Shown here in pieces: positions 1 through 13,139 of a DNA stretch of 64,000 bases. Numbering within the stretch: the stretch's first letter is position 1; every line of letters starts with the position of its first letter. The notes under the pieces were generated by a model. That model was not told where the DNA came from. It searched no databases and saw only the letters and a program-made list of their open reading frames with translations. Origin of the DNA: Culex pipiens pallens (taxonomy: Eukaryota > Arthropoda > Insecta > Diptera > Culicidae); the NCBI RefSeq assembly GCF_016801865.2, contig NC_068939.1, forward strand, positions 38,726,747 to 38,790,746, in the 5' to 3' direction. Both the position numbers and the translations under genes were made by a program.

Positions 1-3000
1 TATGACCTTGATTGGACATAACAGAAGCGGACTCCACCATTGAATTTTAGATGGGATTCTACCAGTAGAAATATTTTTTTAAATTTAAGCATTCTTGAAG
101 AAAAAAAACATTAAAAAATTACAGCTCTAACATTCAAAATTGAATTAAAGAAATTAGGAAATAAAATTAGGAAAAAAAAGCATTAAAAAAAACCCAAACA
201 AAATAATTCATATTATTTTTTTAAAGATCCGAAATTTTTGAATTAAAAATTAAAAGAATTAGAAAAAAATAAAAAAACTACAATCAAGAGACCAAGAATT
301 ATTTTTCTTAAATTCTTAAATTTTTAAATTCTTAACTTCTTAAATTCTTAAATTCTTAAATTCTTAAATTCTTAAATTCTTAAATTCTTAAATTCTTAAA
401 TTCTTAAATTCTTAAATTCTTAAATTCTTAAATTCTTAAATTCTTAAATTCTTAAATTCTTAAATTCTTAAATTCTTAAATTCTTAAATTCTTAAATTCT
501 TAAATTCTTAAATTCTTAAATTCTTAAATTCTTAAATTCTTAAATTCTTAAATTCTTAAATTCTTAAATTCTTAAATTCTTAAATTCTTAAATTCTTAAA
601 TTCTTAAATTCTTAAATTCTTAAATTCTTAAATTCTTAAATTCCTAAATTCTTAAATTCTTAAATTCTTAAATTCTTAAATTCTTAAATTCTTAAATTCT
701 TAAATTCTTAAATTCTTAAATTCTTAAATTCTTAAATTCTTACATTCTTAAATTCTTAAATTCTTAAATTCTTAAATTCTTAAATTCTTAAATTCTTAAA
801 TTCTTAAATTCTTAAATTCTTAAATTCTTAAATTCTTAAATTCTTAAATTCTTAAATTCTTAAATTCTTAAATTCTTAAATTCTTAAATTCTTAAATTCT
901 TAAATTCTTAAATTCTTAAATTCTTAAATTCTTAAATTCTTAAATTCTTAAATTCTTAAATTCTTAAATTCTTAAATTCTTAAATTCTTAAATTCTTAAA
1001 TTCTTAAATTCTTAAATTCTTAAATTCTTAAATTCTTAAATTCTTAAATTCTTAAATTCTTAAATTCTTAAATTCTTAAATTCTTAAATTCTTAAATTCT
1101 TAAATTCTTAAATTCTTAAATTCTTAAATTCTTAAATTCTTAAATTCTTAAATTCTTAAATTCTTAAATTCTTAAATTCTTAAATTCTTAAATTCTTAAA
1201 TTCTTAAATTCTTAAATTCTTAAATTCTTAAATTCTTAAATTCTTAAATTCTTAAATTCTTAAATTCTTAAATTCTTAAATTCTTAAATTCTTAAATTCT
1301 TAAATTCTTAAATTCTTAAATCTTAAATTCTTAAATTCTTAAATTCTTAAATTCTTAAATTCTTAAATTCTTAAATTCTTAAATTCTTAAATTCTTAAAT
1401 TCTTAAATTCTTAAATTCTTAAATTCTTAAATTCTTAAATTCTTAAATTCTTAAATTCTTAAATTCTTAAATTCTTAAATTCTTAAATTCTTAAATTCTT
1501 AAATTCTTAAATTCTTAAATTCTTAAATTCTTAAATTCTTAAATTCTTAAATTCTTAAATTCTTAAATTCTTAAATTCTTAAATTCTTAAATTCTTAAAT
1601 TCTTAAATTCTTAAATTCTTAAATTCTTAAATTCTTAAATTCTTAAATTCTTAAATTCTTAAATTCTTAAATTCTTAAATTCTTAAATTCTTAAATTCTT
1701 AAATTCTTAAATTCTTAAATTCTTAAATTCTTAAATTCTTAAATTCTTAAATTCTTAAATTCTTAAATTCTTAAATTCTTAAATTCTTAAATTCTTAAAT
1801 TCTTAAATTCTTAAATTCTTAAATTCTTAAATTCTTAAATTCTTAAATTCTTAAATTCTTAAATTCTTAAATTCTTAAATTCTTAAATTCTTAAATTCTT
1901 AAATTCTTAAATTCTTAAATTCTTAAATTCTTAAATTCTTAAATTCTTAAATTCTTAAATTCTTAAATTCTTAAATTCTTAAATTCTTAAATTCTTAAAT
2001 TCTTAAATTCTTAAATTCTTAAATTCTTAAATTCTTAAATTCTTAAATTCTTAAATTCTTAAATTCTTAAATTCTTAAATTCTTAAATTCTTAAATTCTT
2101 AAATTCTTAAATTCTTAAATTCTTAAATTCTTAAATTCTTAAATTCTTAAATTCTTAAATTCTTAAATTCTTAAATTCTTAAATTCTTAAATTCTTAAAT
2201 TCTTAAATTCTTAAATTCTTAAATTCTTAAATTCTTAAATTCTTAAATTCTTAAATTCTTAAATTCTTAAATTCTTAAATTCTTAAATTCTTAAATTCTT
2301 AAATTCTTAAATTCTTAAATTCTTAAATTCTTAAATTCTTAAATTCTTAAATTCTTAAATTCTTAAATTCTTAAATTCTTAAATTCTTAAATTCTTAAAT
2401 TCTTAAATTCTTAAATTCTTAAATTCTTAAATTCTTAAATTCTTAAATTCTTAAATTCTTAAATTCTTAAATTCTTAAATTCTTAAATTCTTAAATTCTT
2501 AAATTCTTAAATTCTTAAATTCTTAAATTCTTAAATTCTTAAATTCTTAAATTCTTAAATTCTTAAATTCTTAAATTCTTAAATTCTTAAATTCTTAAAT
2601 TCTTAAATTCTTAAATTCTTAAATTCTTAAATTCTTAAATTCTTAAATTCTTAAATTCTTAAATTCTTAAATTCTTAAATTCTTAAATTCTTAAATTCTT
2701 AAATTCTTAAATTCTTAAATTCTTAAATTCTTAAATTCTTAAATTCTTAAATTCTTAAATTCTTAAATTCTTAAATTCTTAAATTCTTAAATTCTTAAAT
2801 TCTTAAATTCTTAAATTCTTAAATTCTTAAATTCTTAAATTCTTAAATTCTTAAATTCTTAAATTCTTAAATTCTTAAATTCTTAAATTCTTAAATTCTT
2901 AAATTCTTAAATTCTTAAATTCTTAAATTCTTAAATTCTTAAATTCTTAAATTCTTAAATTCTTAAATTCTTAAATTCTTAAATTCTTAAATTCTTAAAT

Positions 3001-6000
3001 TCTTAAATTCTTAAATTCTTAAATTCTTAAATTCTTAAATTCTTAAATTCTTAAATTCTTAAATTCTTAAATTCTTAAATTCTTAAATTCTTAAATTCTT
3101 AAATTCTTAAATTCTTAAATTCTTAAATTCTTAAATTCTTAAATTCTTAAATTCTTAAATTCTTAAATTCTTAAATTCTTAAATTCTTAAATTCTTAAAT
3201 TCTTAAATTCTTAAATTCTTAAATTCTTAAATTCTTAAATTCTTAAATTCTTAAATTCTTAAATTCTTAAATTCTTAAATTCTTAAATTCTTAAATTCTT
3301 AAATTCTTAAATTCTTAAATTCTTAAATTCTTAAATTCTTAAATTCTTAAATTCTTAAATTCTTAAATTCTTAAATTCTTAAATTCTTAAATTCTTAAAT
3401 TCTTAAATTCTTAAATTCTTAAATTCTTAAATTCTTAAATTCTTAAATTCTTAAATTCTTAAATTCTTAAATTCTTAAATTCTTAAATTCTTAAATTCTT
3501 AAATTCTTAAATTCTTAAATTCTTAAATTCTTAAATTCTTAAATTCTTAAATTCTTAAATTCTTAAATTCTTAAATTCTTAAATTCTTAAATTCTTAAAT
3601 TCTTAAATTCTTAAATTCTTAAATTCTTAAATTCTTAAATTCTTAAATTCTTAAATTCTTAAATTCTTAAATTCTTAAATTCTTAAATTCTTAAATTCTT
3701 AAATTCTTAAATTCTTAAATTCTTAAATTCTTAAATTCTTAAATTCTTAAATTCTTAAATTCTTAAATTCTTAAATTCTTAAATTCTTAAATTCTTAAAT
3801 TCTTAAATTCTTAAATTCTTAAATTCTTAAATTCTTAAATTCTTAAATTCTTAAATTCTTAAATTCTTAAATTCTTAAATTCTTAAATTCTTAAATTCTT
3901 AAATTCTTAAATTCTTAAATTCTTAAATTCTTAAATTCTTAAATTCTTAAATTCTTAAATTCTTAAATTCTTAAATTCTTAAATTCTTAAATTCTTAAAT
4001 TCTTAAATTCTTAAATTCTTAAATTCTTAAATTCTTAAATTCTTAAATTCTTAAATTCTTAAATTCTTAAATTCTTAAATTCTTAAATTCTTAAATTCTT
4101 AAATTCTTAAATTCTTAAATTCTTAAATTCTTAAATTCTTAAATTCTTAAATTCTTAAATTCTTAAATTCTTAAATTCTTAAATTCTTAAATTCTTAAAT
4201 TCTTAAATTCTTAAATTCTTAAATTCTTAAATTCCTAAATTCTTAAATTCTTAAATTCTTAAATTCTTAAATTCTTTAATTCTTTAATTCTTAAATTCTT
4301 AAATTCTTAAATTCTTAAATTCTTAAATTCTTAAATTCTTAAATTCTTAAATTCTTAAATTCTTAAATTCTTAAATTCTTAAATTCTTAAATTCTTAAAT
4401 TCTTAAATTCTTAAATTCTTAAATTCTTAAATTCTTAAATTCTTAAATTCTTAAATTCTTAAATTCTTAAATTCTTAAATTCTTAAATTCTTAAATTCTT
4501 AAATTCTTAAATTCTTAAATTCTTAAATTCTTAAATTCTTAAATTCTTAAATTCTTAAATTCTTAAATTCTTAAATTCTTAAATTCTTAAATTCTTAAAT
4601 TCTTAAATTCTTAAATTCTTAAATTCTTAAATTCTTAAATTCTTAAATTCTTAAATTCTTAAATTCTTAAATTCTTAAATTCTTAAATTCTTAAATTCTT
4701 AAATTCTTAAATTCTTAAATTCTTAAATTCTTAAATTCTTAAATTCTTAAATTCTTAAATTCTTAAATTCTTAAATTCTTAAATTCTTAAATTCTTAAAT
4801 TCTTAAATTCTTAAATTCTTAAATTCTTAAATTCTTAAATTCTTAAATTCTTAAATTCTTAAATTCTTAAATTCTTAAATTCTTAAATTCTTAAATTCTT
4901 AAATTCTTAAATTCTTAAATTCTTAAATTCTTAAATTCTTAAATTCTTAAATTCTTAAATTCTTAAATTCTTAAATTCTTAAATTCTTAAATTCTTAAAT
5001 TCTTAAATTCTTAAATTCTTAAATTCTTAAATTCTTAAATTCTTAAATTCTTAAATTCTTAAATTCTTAAATTCTTAAATTCTTAAATTCTTAAATTCTT
5101 AAATTCTTAAATTCTTAAATTCTTAAATTCTTAAATTCTTAAATTCTTAAATTCTTAAATTCTTAAATTCTTAAATTCTTAAATTCTTAAATTCTTAAAT
5201 TCTTAAATTCTTAAATTCTTAAATTCTTAAATTCTTAAATTCTTAAATTCTTAAATTCTTAAATTCTTAAATTCTTAAATTCTTAAATTCTTAAATTCTT
5301 AAATTCTTAAATTCTTAAATTCTTAAATTCTTAAATTCTTAAATTCTTAAATTCTTAAATTCTTAAAATCTTAAATTCTTAAATTCTTAAATTCTTAAAT
5401 TCTTAAATTCTTAAATTCTTAAATTCTTAAATTCTTAAATTCTTAAATTCTTAAATTCTTAAATTCTTAAATTCTTAAATTCTTAAATTCTTAAATTCTT
5501 AAATTCTTAAATTCTTAAATTCTTAAATTCTTAAATTCTTAAATTCTTAAATTCTTAAATTCTTAAATTCTTAAATTCTTAAATTCTTAAATTCTTAAAT
5601 TCTTAAATTCTTAAATTCTTAAATTCTTAAATTCTTAAATTCTTAAATTCTTAAATTCTTAAATTCTTAAATTCTTAAATTCTTAAATTCTTAAATTCTT
5701 AAATTCTTAAATTCTTAAATTCTTAAATTCTTAAATTCTTAAATTCTTAAATTCTTAAATTCTTAAATTCTTAAATTCTTAAATTCTTAAATTCTTAAAT
5801 TCCTAAATTCTTAAATTCTTAAATTCTTTAATTCTTAAATTCTTAAAATTCTTAAAATTCTTAAAATTCTTAAAATTCGTGAATTCCTAGGTTCTTAAAT
5901 GCTGCCATTTTTGTTACCATCTTAGATTACAGAAAACCTGATAAAATTTTAAGTATTTTTGGAGTTATTTTTTTCGATTAGAGAAATTGAGAGAAGATGT

Positions 6001-6408
6001 TGCAAAATTTGCTTCGATTTTTCTAAGTGACGCTTTGTTAAGATCATCGAGTATGAACTGTATCTTAAATTTTGAATCTCAAGATCAAGGATTTATTAGA
6101 ATTTTTAAATTTTATTATTTTTCTTTATTTAGATTTGGTTCAGTTTTTAGATCTAAATTTTCTAAATGTTGAATTTAAAAATAAAATAAATTTGCCAAAA
6201 TGTTTGTTTTGGCTTTTCCCTTCTAGTTGACCTAATCCTAGCAAAAATACATTTTCAGCGTTTCAAGGGATTACAAAACTGAATTTATTATGAAACTCTT
6301 TTGTATGTTTGTCGCATAATTATTTTTCTTAAAATGACGCGGATTTTGTGCTGATTGGAATTTGGGATGGCGCGGACTTTTTTTTTCGATTTCTCCGTAA
6401 CAACCCTG
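1..6408. mobile_element. DNA transposon, right part, copy A (CAGGGTTGTTACGG family)
   Basis: The right terminus is CCGTAACAACCCTG at 6395-6408, preceded by GC-rich subterminal words (gacgcggat, ggcgcggac). The first ~110 bases (annttgattggac-taacagaagc-g) match 22270-22380 inside the complete copy at 19738-24165, and in both copies an array of TTCTTAAA follows. The left end lies before the window. I see no transposase frame, so this is a non-autonomous copy. The superfamily is unproven; hAT-like ends are possible. Confidence 0.75.
308..5880. repeat. (TTCTTAAA)n octamer array, about 690 units
   Basis: An almost pure 8-bp tandem array. Visible variants are TTCCTAAA near 643, 4234 and 5801, a TTACATTC unit near 741, a 1-bp deletion near 1320, two TTCTTTAA units near 4275, TAAAATC near 5366, and 9-bp TTCTTAAAA-type units in the last 40 bp. 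About 2.9 kb between ~1328 and ~4230 shows no variant. The array lies inside transposon copy A. It has a stop in every frame and no coding potential. Confidence 0.97.
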
Positions 6409-7480
6409 TAGGTATAAAGGAATTTGAGAGTCAAGAATTTATAAAATATGGTCTCTTCGGAAAAGTTGTTTCAACTTTAATTAAGATCCAGCATCCGAGA
6501 TTTCATAGGGATTGTACAACTACATTTTACATATTTTTCCCAAACAAAATTCAAGGGCTTACAAGGAGGGGTTCCCGTGGTCAGATCGAGCTTAAATTTG
6601 GAATCTATTCCAAAACACCCAAATATCTAAGTTTGATAAATAATGACTTTTTGAGAAGCTCGATCAGGTTGTATTTTATTTTATTTTTATAAAATATATG
6701 TATCGTGTGAATGATCGTCTGTTGGCTCTGGTCAAGGTAGCAAACATATTTTTTATCTTTTTTAAGGTTCTACAAAATTATATATTTTTTTATGTTTTTG
6801 TCTCCAAAACCTTCAGTTTTTGTCTCCAAAACCTTCAGTTTTTTTTTATAAAAACACAATCAAAAATGGCATTGGCCTAATTCGTTTGAAAATTCGCCAA
6901 AAGGCATCACTTTTAAAATTAAACATGACTTTTTACGTTAAATCAAATTTTCAATTGTTTTTTTTTAAACTTTTAACTTTCATTTTTCTTTAGGAAATGA
7001 AGTGAAATTAACTAACCGCAATTTTAAATTTGAAACAATTTTAATTATTAATTATTAGGTAAATGGCAACATTTAAAATGACATCACAAGATTAAAAAAC
7101 ATAGGAAATTTTTGCTCATTTGTGGTGTTCGATAAGAATAAAATAATTGACAAAATAAAATAAAAGATTTTTAAATTTTTTTTCAGAATAAATAAAATAA
7201 AAAATAAATAAATAAAAAAATCATTGAAGTTTTAGAAACGCTCCAAACAATATGTTAGTAAAAAATAGAAAATAAAAAAAAATGGTGGTCAGGGAAAAGT
7301 CAGGGAATTTTATTTTGGGATTTGGATCGACACCATGAATAATTGTGTAAATTTAATGCCATGTATTTGTGATACGCACTTTGGCTTTAAATAACAAAGC
7401 GTAGTTTTGGCAGTCTCATTGTAAAAAAAAGCATTACGGTGATGCCATAATGCATCTGTAGAGTTTAGAAATTGATTTAA
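6409..7480. other. AT-rich stretch without a recognisable gene
   Basis: I see no gene here. There is a direct 22-bp tandem duplication at about 6795-6840 (gtctccaaaaccttcag twice). The phrase gtggtcagggaaaagtcaggg at ~7285 resembles the right subterminal sequence of the CAGGGTGG-type element ending at 49884. Short open frames of 60-114 codons are low-complexity and unconvincing. Confidence 0.5.
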
Positions 7481-7699
7481 GTTGAACAGAAATTGTTCAA
7501 GAGCTGGCGTCTCGTTTCACCTTAATTGGACATTATTGAAAAGATATTTCTCGTCAACTCACACGGCTGTCGATGTTGGTCCATTTGACCAGCGTAAAAA
7601 TTTTCTACAATGTTGTGGAGAAGATAATGATGAATACGTTTTTGCAATTCCATCGTTAAACTACTTACGAGCGAAAAACAGCATACTTTCCTCTACCAA

Positions 7700-8110
7700 A
7701 AATAATAGAATGGAAAATTTAAACATTGAAAGGTAGCACTGAAATGAGTGCTGAAAAGTTGAACTTTCTAGCACTAGTATCGCAAAATAAAATTTTTCAT
7801 TATTTTTTTTTTGTTTTGAACGGTGAATTTTCTTAACACATGAGTGTTTTAGATAAATTTACATTCAAAAAGCGTTTTTTTTGCAATTCCGTCGTGAAAC
7901 TATTTACTTTTCCTGTCATTCTTGAACGACGAAATAGCCTACTTTTCTCTACCAAAAATAACAGAATCGAATAGCAACACTTTTCAAAATAAATGCTGAA
8001 AAGTTCTACTTTTCAGCACTCAAAAGTTGAACTTTTCAGCACTTGTTTCGAAAAGTAAAACTTTTCAACATTTTTTTGATTTAAACGATTTATTGACAAA
8101 AAAATGAAAA
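7700..8110. repeat. Hairpin repeat family with TGCTGAAAAGT words
   Basis: Repeated inverted words such as tgctgaaaagt and acttttcagca form short hairpins (7748-7780, 7990-8070). An inverted, diverged copy lies at about 29868-30115, sharing the words for the cgtcgt-gaaa and ttatttttggta segments. Fragments recur near 61555-61620. It is probably a dispersed non-autonomous element, with boundaries not resolved. Confidence 0.6.
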
Positions 8111-8159
8111 TTTGACATACAATTTCACTCAGTGTGTGTTTTTTGGAATTGCAAAAAAT

Positions 8160-8690
8160 GTTGTATGGAACTCGCTGCAAAATTTGATTTTTTCAGCACT
8201 CTTCGTATTTATCCAACTCGGTGTACCTCGTTGGATAAATGTACGACTCGTGCTGAAAAAATCCTCTTTTTGCAACTTGTTGCATAAACTACTATTTCGG
8301 AATTTCAAAAAATGTTGTAAGCAACTCTTTCAAAACTTGGTGCAGAAACTCTTATTTTCAATGTTTTTCTTTGTTGCCATGTAAGCAACACATTACCATT
8401 TCGAGTTTTAAATTATTAAAAAACATTAATTAAATCAAATTTTAAATCTTTCTTTTTTATGGCGTTTTTCATTCAATCTTTTTTATGGCAATTCCATTCA
8501 AAAAGCGTTTTTCGGATCTGCAAAAAAAAAAATTGTGTGCAACTCATTGCCAAAACTTTTTTTTTCAGTAATCGTCGTATTTATCCAACCCGGTAAACCT
8601 CGTTGGATAAAGGTACGACTCGTGCGGGAAAAATCCTCTTCTTTTTGCAACTTGTTGCAGAAACTAATATTTTTCAATATTTTCCTATGA
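8160..8690. repeat. Two copies of a palindromic repeat (cctcgttggataaatgtacg)
   Basis: Two similar units at about 8190-8300 and 8560-8670. Each holds a central word cctcgttggataaa flanked by inverted cgt-gtat and acgactcgtgc words, then gcaactTgTtgca. Further copies are at 29650-29790 and, diverged, at 52940-53000. They are dispersed palindromic repeats, not genes. Confidence 0.7.
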
Positions 8691-8720
8691 CACCATATGA
8701 ACAACTCATTGGAATTTTAT

Positions 8721-9143
8721 ACACCCAAAATTCAGAATCGAGATAATCGTTCTCTCAAAATTTATTGAGGGCTCAGTGCCAAAATCGATAGAATAATGGT
8801 ACCAACTCACACCATCATAACAAATGAGTTCATTCGTTAGTTGAATCAATAAATCTCCAACAAGTGTCATACATCGACTTCTGACTTCTCCATGGTCACC
8901 AAGCTGTGGTGGCCGAGGCAGCTTAGTCATTGGATTGGTTTGTCAAAGGTCTCTGGTTCGATTCCCGTTGTCGACACTTTTGGTTTTTTGTTTGACGGAT
9001 GAACTTTTTTTTGCAAATGAACCTCGAGAGAATAGTTCTATCGCCCATCTCGAGCTGTGTTCTCTGCGTCCGTGAATGGTACCACTATTCGCTCGACTCG
9101 AGACCATCATTCTCTCGGACTAGCGCTGCCAGTTTTGGGTGTA
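8721..9143. mobile_element. 423-bp MITE with TACACCCAAAA ends
   Basis: The left end is TACACCCAAAA (8721-8731) and the right end TTTTGGGTGTA (9133-9143). Subterminal words cgttctctc and cattctctc are also present, partly inverted. A tRNA-like segment sits at 8893-8975. The flanks tt-TA and TT-attg do not give an unambiguous target duplication. No coding capacity. Confidence 0.6.
8893..8975 (+). repeat. tRNA-like (Ser/Leu-type) SINE head
   Basis: Contains an A-box-like gtggccgaggcagctta and a B box ggttcgattcc at 8949-8959. That spacing is like a Pol III promoter of a Ser/Leu-type tRNA with a degraded anticodon arm. A functional tRNA is unlikely because no clean acceptor stem forms. It is most simply a SINE fragment or tRNA pseudogene inside the surrounding MITE. 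Confidence 0.5.
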
Positions 9144-9344
9144 TTATTGAAAGACATAAAATTAAATCAAATTTGCAATCGTTTTTTTTTTTGATAAAAA
9201 AAAAAACACTTTTTTAGAATGTTGGAAAATGGTTAAGGTTTCTGATTTTAACACATTATGCAAAAAAATTATGCAGCTGATAAGTTTAAATTAATTATGC
9301 AGCTGATAAAATAAATCACTCCTTTCCTTTTAATGTCATGGGAA

Positions 9345-10208
9345 ATTATAGCAGATTTCTAGGAGTATTCCACGCATTTTACATAAAAAAAAAATGTTTG
9401 AAGGCTTGAAGTTTTCCCCGCATTTTTTTCGATTTTTTCTAGATTTTTTAATCTGGCTGAAACTTTTTTGGTGCCTTTGGTATGTCCAAAAAAGCCATTT
9501 TGCATTATTAGTTTGTCCATATAATTTTCCATATAAATTTGGCAGCTGTTCATACAAAAATGATATGTAAATTTGGCAGCTGTTCATACAAAAATGATTT
9601 GCTATTGTAGGTATGGATATGGACTACACTGAAAAAAATGATACACGATAAAAATAAAATTTGCTGACTTTTAATTTCACTTTTTGTCATTAAAACTTGA
9701 TTTGCAAAAAAAATACACAATTTTTATTTTTTTTTTATTTTTTGATATGATGCTTTAGAGGACATGAAATGCCAACTTTTCAGAAATATACAGAATGGGC
9801 AAAAAATCTTTGACCAAGTTATGATGTTTTTAATCAATACAACTTTTTTCAAAAAATCGAAATATTGGTCGCAAATTTTTTTCAATTTCATTTTTCGATG
9901 TAAAATTAAATTTGCAATTAAAAAGTACTCAAGTGAAATTTTGGAAAAGAGCACGGTTTTCAAGTTATAGCCATTTTTATGTATTTTTTTTTCAAAATAG
10001 TCGCAGTCATTGATTTTTCAAAAATAGTGCCCATGTTTGCCTACTTCTGAAAAAAAATATTTTTGAAAAGCTGACAAAATTCTCTAAATTTTGCTTTTTC
10101 GGACTTTGTTGATACGACCCTTAGTTGCTGAGATATTGCCATGCAAAGGTTTAAAAACAAGAAAATTGATGTTTAAGTTTTTTTTTTTTTTTTTTATTTA
10201 TTATTTTT

Positions 10209-10251
<43 letters not shown>

Positions 10252-10775
10252 TCTCACCCAAACAACCATCGAAAAATAAAATTGAAAAAAAAATCGATTT
10301 TTTGAAAAAAATTGTAATGATTCAAAAAATCATAACTTGGTCAAAGATTTTTTACCCATTCTGGAAATTTCTGAAAAAATGGCATTTGATACATAACATA
10401 ACATATCAAAAAATAAAAAAAAATAAAATAGTGTTTTTTTTGCAAATCAAGTTTTAGTGACAAAAAGTGAAATAAAAACTCACCAAAAAATTTTTACCCT
10501 GTATCAATTTTTTTTTCAGTGTAGTCCGTATCCATACCTACAACTTTGCCAAAGACACCAAATCGATCAAAAAATTCCTTCAAGAGATAAAGATTTTTGA
10601 ATTTTCATGCATCATTTTTGTATAGACAGCTGCCAAATTTGTATGGAAAATTATATGGACAAACTAATGATGCAAAAGGGCTTCTTTGGGCATACCGAAG
10701 GCACCAAAAAAGTTACAGCCGGATTAAAAAATACAAAAAAAAAATCGAATGACCGAAATCTCAGAGAATTGCTCA
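9345..10775. mobile_element. Foldback element F1, copy 1
   Basis: Two inverted arms. The left (about 9440-10165) begins with the complement of the segment gcagctgccaaattt-atggaaaa and runs through actacactgaaaaaaatgat and cttagttgctgagatattgcc. The right (about 10255-10775) repeats it in reverse and ends GAGAATTGCTCA. The arms share the words for gacagctgcc, accaaaaaagtt and gaaatttc-gaa. A poly-T tract (about 10179-10248) marks the middle. No long coding frame. The left terminus is not cleanly visible. Confidence 0.75.
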
Positions 10776-12257
10776 TAAATAAGTATCTCCCGATAGTTAA
10801 AATCTAATAAAACATTTCCCTAGCGCGTTTTACCTTATCAAAACAGTTTGTTTCTTTTGTGTGATTTTCGTCAATTTTCTAGCTTGTAACAACGTTCACC
10901 GTTTCTACTGTTTACTTTAGATAATAAAAAGTACCAGAAATCTTTCCGAAAACGATTGCTCCGAAGCACACCACCAACGTCGCCTTCGTCGAAAAGGCTT
11001 AAAGTTGGACCGGTATAAATCCAGTGCAGAAAAAAAGTAGCATCAAAACAACCTCCACCGCCAGCACAAGACGAAGATTGATTCCTAAGACTTGTTTTTC
11101 CCCCACGGCTGACGCTTTTGTGCCAGCAGCCGCTGCCGGTGCGTTGTTTTGTGGGGGAGGGGCAACAACTCACTCGCAGCAAACAAACACTAATCTTGGA
11201 AAAACTGAGCAGACTTGGTATGGGGGTATGGGGGAGATGGGGAAAGAAAAAGTTCAATTTCAAGATTTCAAGAGGAGCTTCTTAAACTTGAGCAAATTAT
11301 GTGACATTAAATGTTGCTGAATCTAAATTTACAAATAGAAAAAATGAAGATCAGCAGTTGTGAGCAATTATTTGTATCTAAGATATTTAATTTCGAACAA
11401 TTAAATTATATTTGGATCAAACCATCCAATATATTTCTAGAAATGCAAGCATTCATAAAGTTGCAACTTCCGTGAAAATCAATATCGATAGGAATGTCAT
11501 TCGAATCAAATGTAAGAATCCTTTGATGAAAAGAACTTCTTCTGCACAGCAGGAAGGGCTCTATTTGAATACTTTGTTGCCCTCAGCTTTGTTAAGTTGT
11601 TTGACTTCCGTCGTCCTGGACCAAGTTTGGACTTGCTCGTTGCCGGGCGATTTCACATTTCCATTTTACTACCAAATCAGATTTAAAAGCGCAAAAAAAG
11701 CTCGCCGTCGCTATTGAATTATGAGCACAACATAAAGTGCAACGGAATCGCAACAACAACAACAAAAAAAAATCCTCACAAATGCATAATAAACTTTTCA
11801 TATCCCGTGTGCACTCCCTCACAGCAAGCAAACCGGACAAAGGACCTGCAAAAATATGTATCCTTTTCCATAAAATTCATCTCGTCTGCTGCAGCAGCTC
11901 CAGGTCACCTGGCAACACTTCCCTCCCACCCACTGAGTTCCTCCCAGAACGTTCTAACAAGCGTTGACAGCACGAGTGATTTGACTCTTCGTCTTTGGCC
12001 GCCGGCAGCTAAAATCAACACCACTGCTGCAATCCCAAGTCAAAAGCAAGTGGTTGTCACCAGAGAGAGAGAGAGCTCTGGGTGTTCCTTTCCAGGACAG
12101 GAAGCGGAGTCAAGTTCGGCTGGGAGAGTCTCACCGAGTCTCGGGGAACCTTTGCCGTTGCAAGAAAAGAGATGAAGGCCAAGCGAATTGGAATGCAACA
12201 AGTTGCAGGCTCTGGTCTGGTTTGGTACCGTGGGTTGAAGTGAATTTGTAAGTTTTT
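10776..12257. other. GC-richer island, no gene recognised
   Basis: Composition changes sharply from the AT-rich repeats on both sides. Several overlapping frames of 80-150 codons exist on both strands (for example 11714-12175 plus), but they are rich in simple Ser/Thr/Ala runs and lack a recognisable domain. There is an (ACA)n tract near 11748 and a (GAGA)n tract at 12061-12074. It looks like unique host sequence, intronic or regulatory, rather than an exon. Confidence 0.5.
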
Positions 12258-13023
12258 TTTTTGCTTTTCTCTTTGTTTCGTCGTGCGTGTCTGTCGTGAG
12301 TGGCTATGAACGGCCATGATCAACGACGACCAACTTTTTCAAAACTTGTTTTTCAAGGGTCTTGATTGCTCCAATAGACTCAGTCACTCGCGAGCATAAA
12401 TCTAGTGCGACGAAAAACTGCTCTGATGTATTCCTACCGTTTGTCACTTCCACACCAATCGCTACTAAAACTCTCTCTTTGCTCTCCCTCGGGTAGTACA
12501 GCGAATGGTTCAGAGAGACCGATTGCGGAAAGTCGCTCAAAGCTGACTGGCTTTGCTTTGAGCATTTTGCAATTTTATTGTTTACACAACATAAAATACT
12601 CATTTGGCAGCAATTTTCACCATGCCAAATTCTAAATGACGGCAAACTGTTGTAGTGCAGGCCAAGTGAGCGCCGCGTTCGTATTTGTTTTGGCTCTCTC
12701 CTCTCTGAGCATGTTCGTGTGTGACTCGGGTTGACGGACGGTTTTTTTCGATGGAAAATACGTTTTTTCGGAATTTTAGTACGCCATCAAATCGGGCGTC
12801 CAATTTTACATAAAAATTCTATTGACTCCAAATTTCTATCTCATAACCTTTTCAGGCTGCAAATTATTGAAAAACACCTCTTTTTTCGCATGTTCAAAAA
12901 TGGAAGGGGTCGTCCGTACAACGGATTCGTGATCAGGGACAAAAGTTACCCCTTAGGACAAAGTTTCACGCAAATCGAAGATGGGTCGAGGCAACTCCTG
13001 TGTGAGTTGTCGGAGAATTACCC
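12258..13023. mobile_element. Foldback element F2, partial copy
   Basis: 12258-12355 matches the central spacer and inner arm of the full F2 copy at 49896-51578 in inverted orientation (words gtttcgtcgt, gaacggccatgatc, caactttttcaaaac). 12736-13023 matches the outer right arm (tacgttttttcggaatt, gccatcaaatcgggcgtc, ttcgcatgttcaaaaatgg) and ends GAGAATTACCC. The 380 bases between are unrelated and are an insertion or a replaced segment. Confidence 0.7.
12356..12735. other. Foreign segment inside the partial F2 copy
   Basis: This stretch interrupts F2 similarity, is less AT-rich than its surroundings, and shows no terminal repeat I can define. Open frames on both strands (12405-12635 plus, 12304-12645 minus) overlap each other and have no recognisable domain. 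I call no gene. Confidence 0.4.
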
Positions 13024-13139
13024 ATTCCAAATTTCACTACGTTTTTTCTTCTCTGAAATTTGAAGATAATTATTGATCTTTCACGCCTAAACCTCCAAAA
13101 TCTATACAATCTCGCAATTTTTTTCAATGTTTTTTGAAA

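Noticed and set aside
11714..12175. 153-codon plus-strand frame
   Set aside because: Simple Thr, Ser and Ala runs from trinucleotide tracts, overlapping frames on both strands, no domain.
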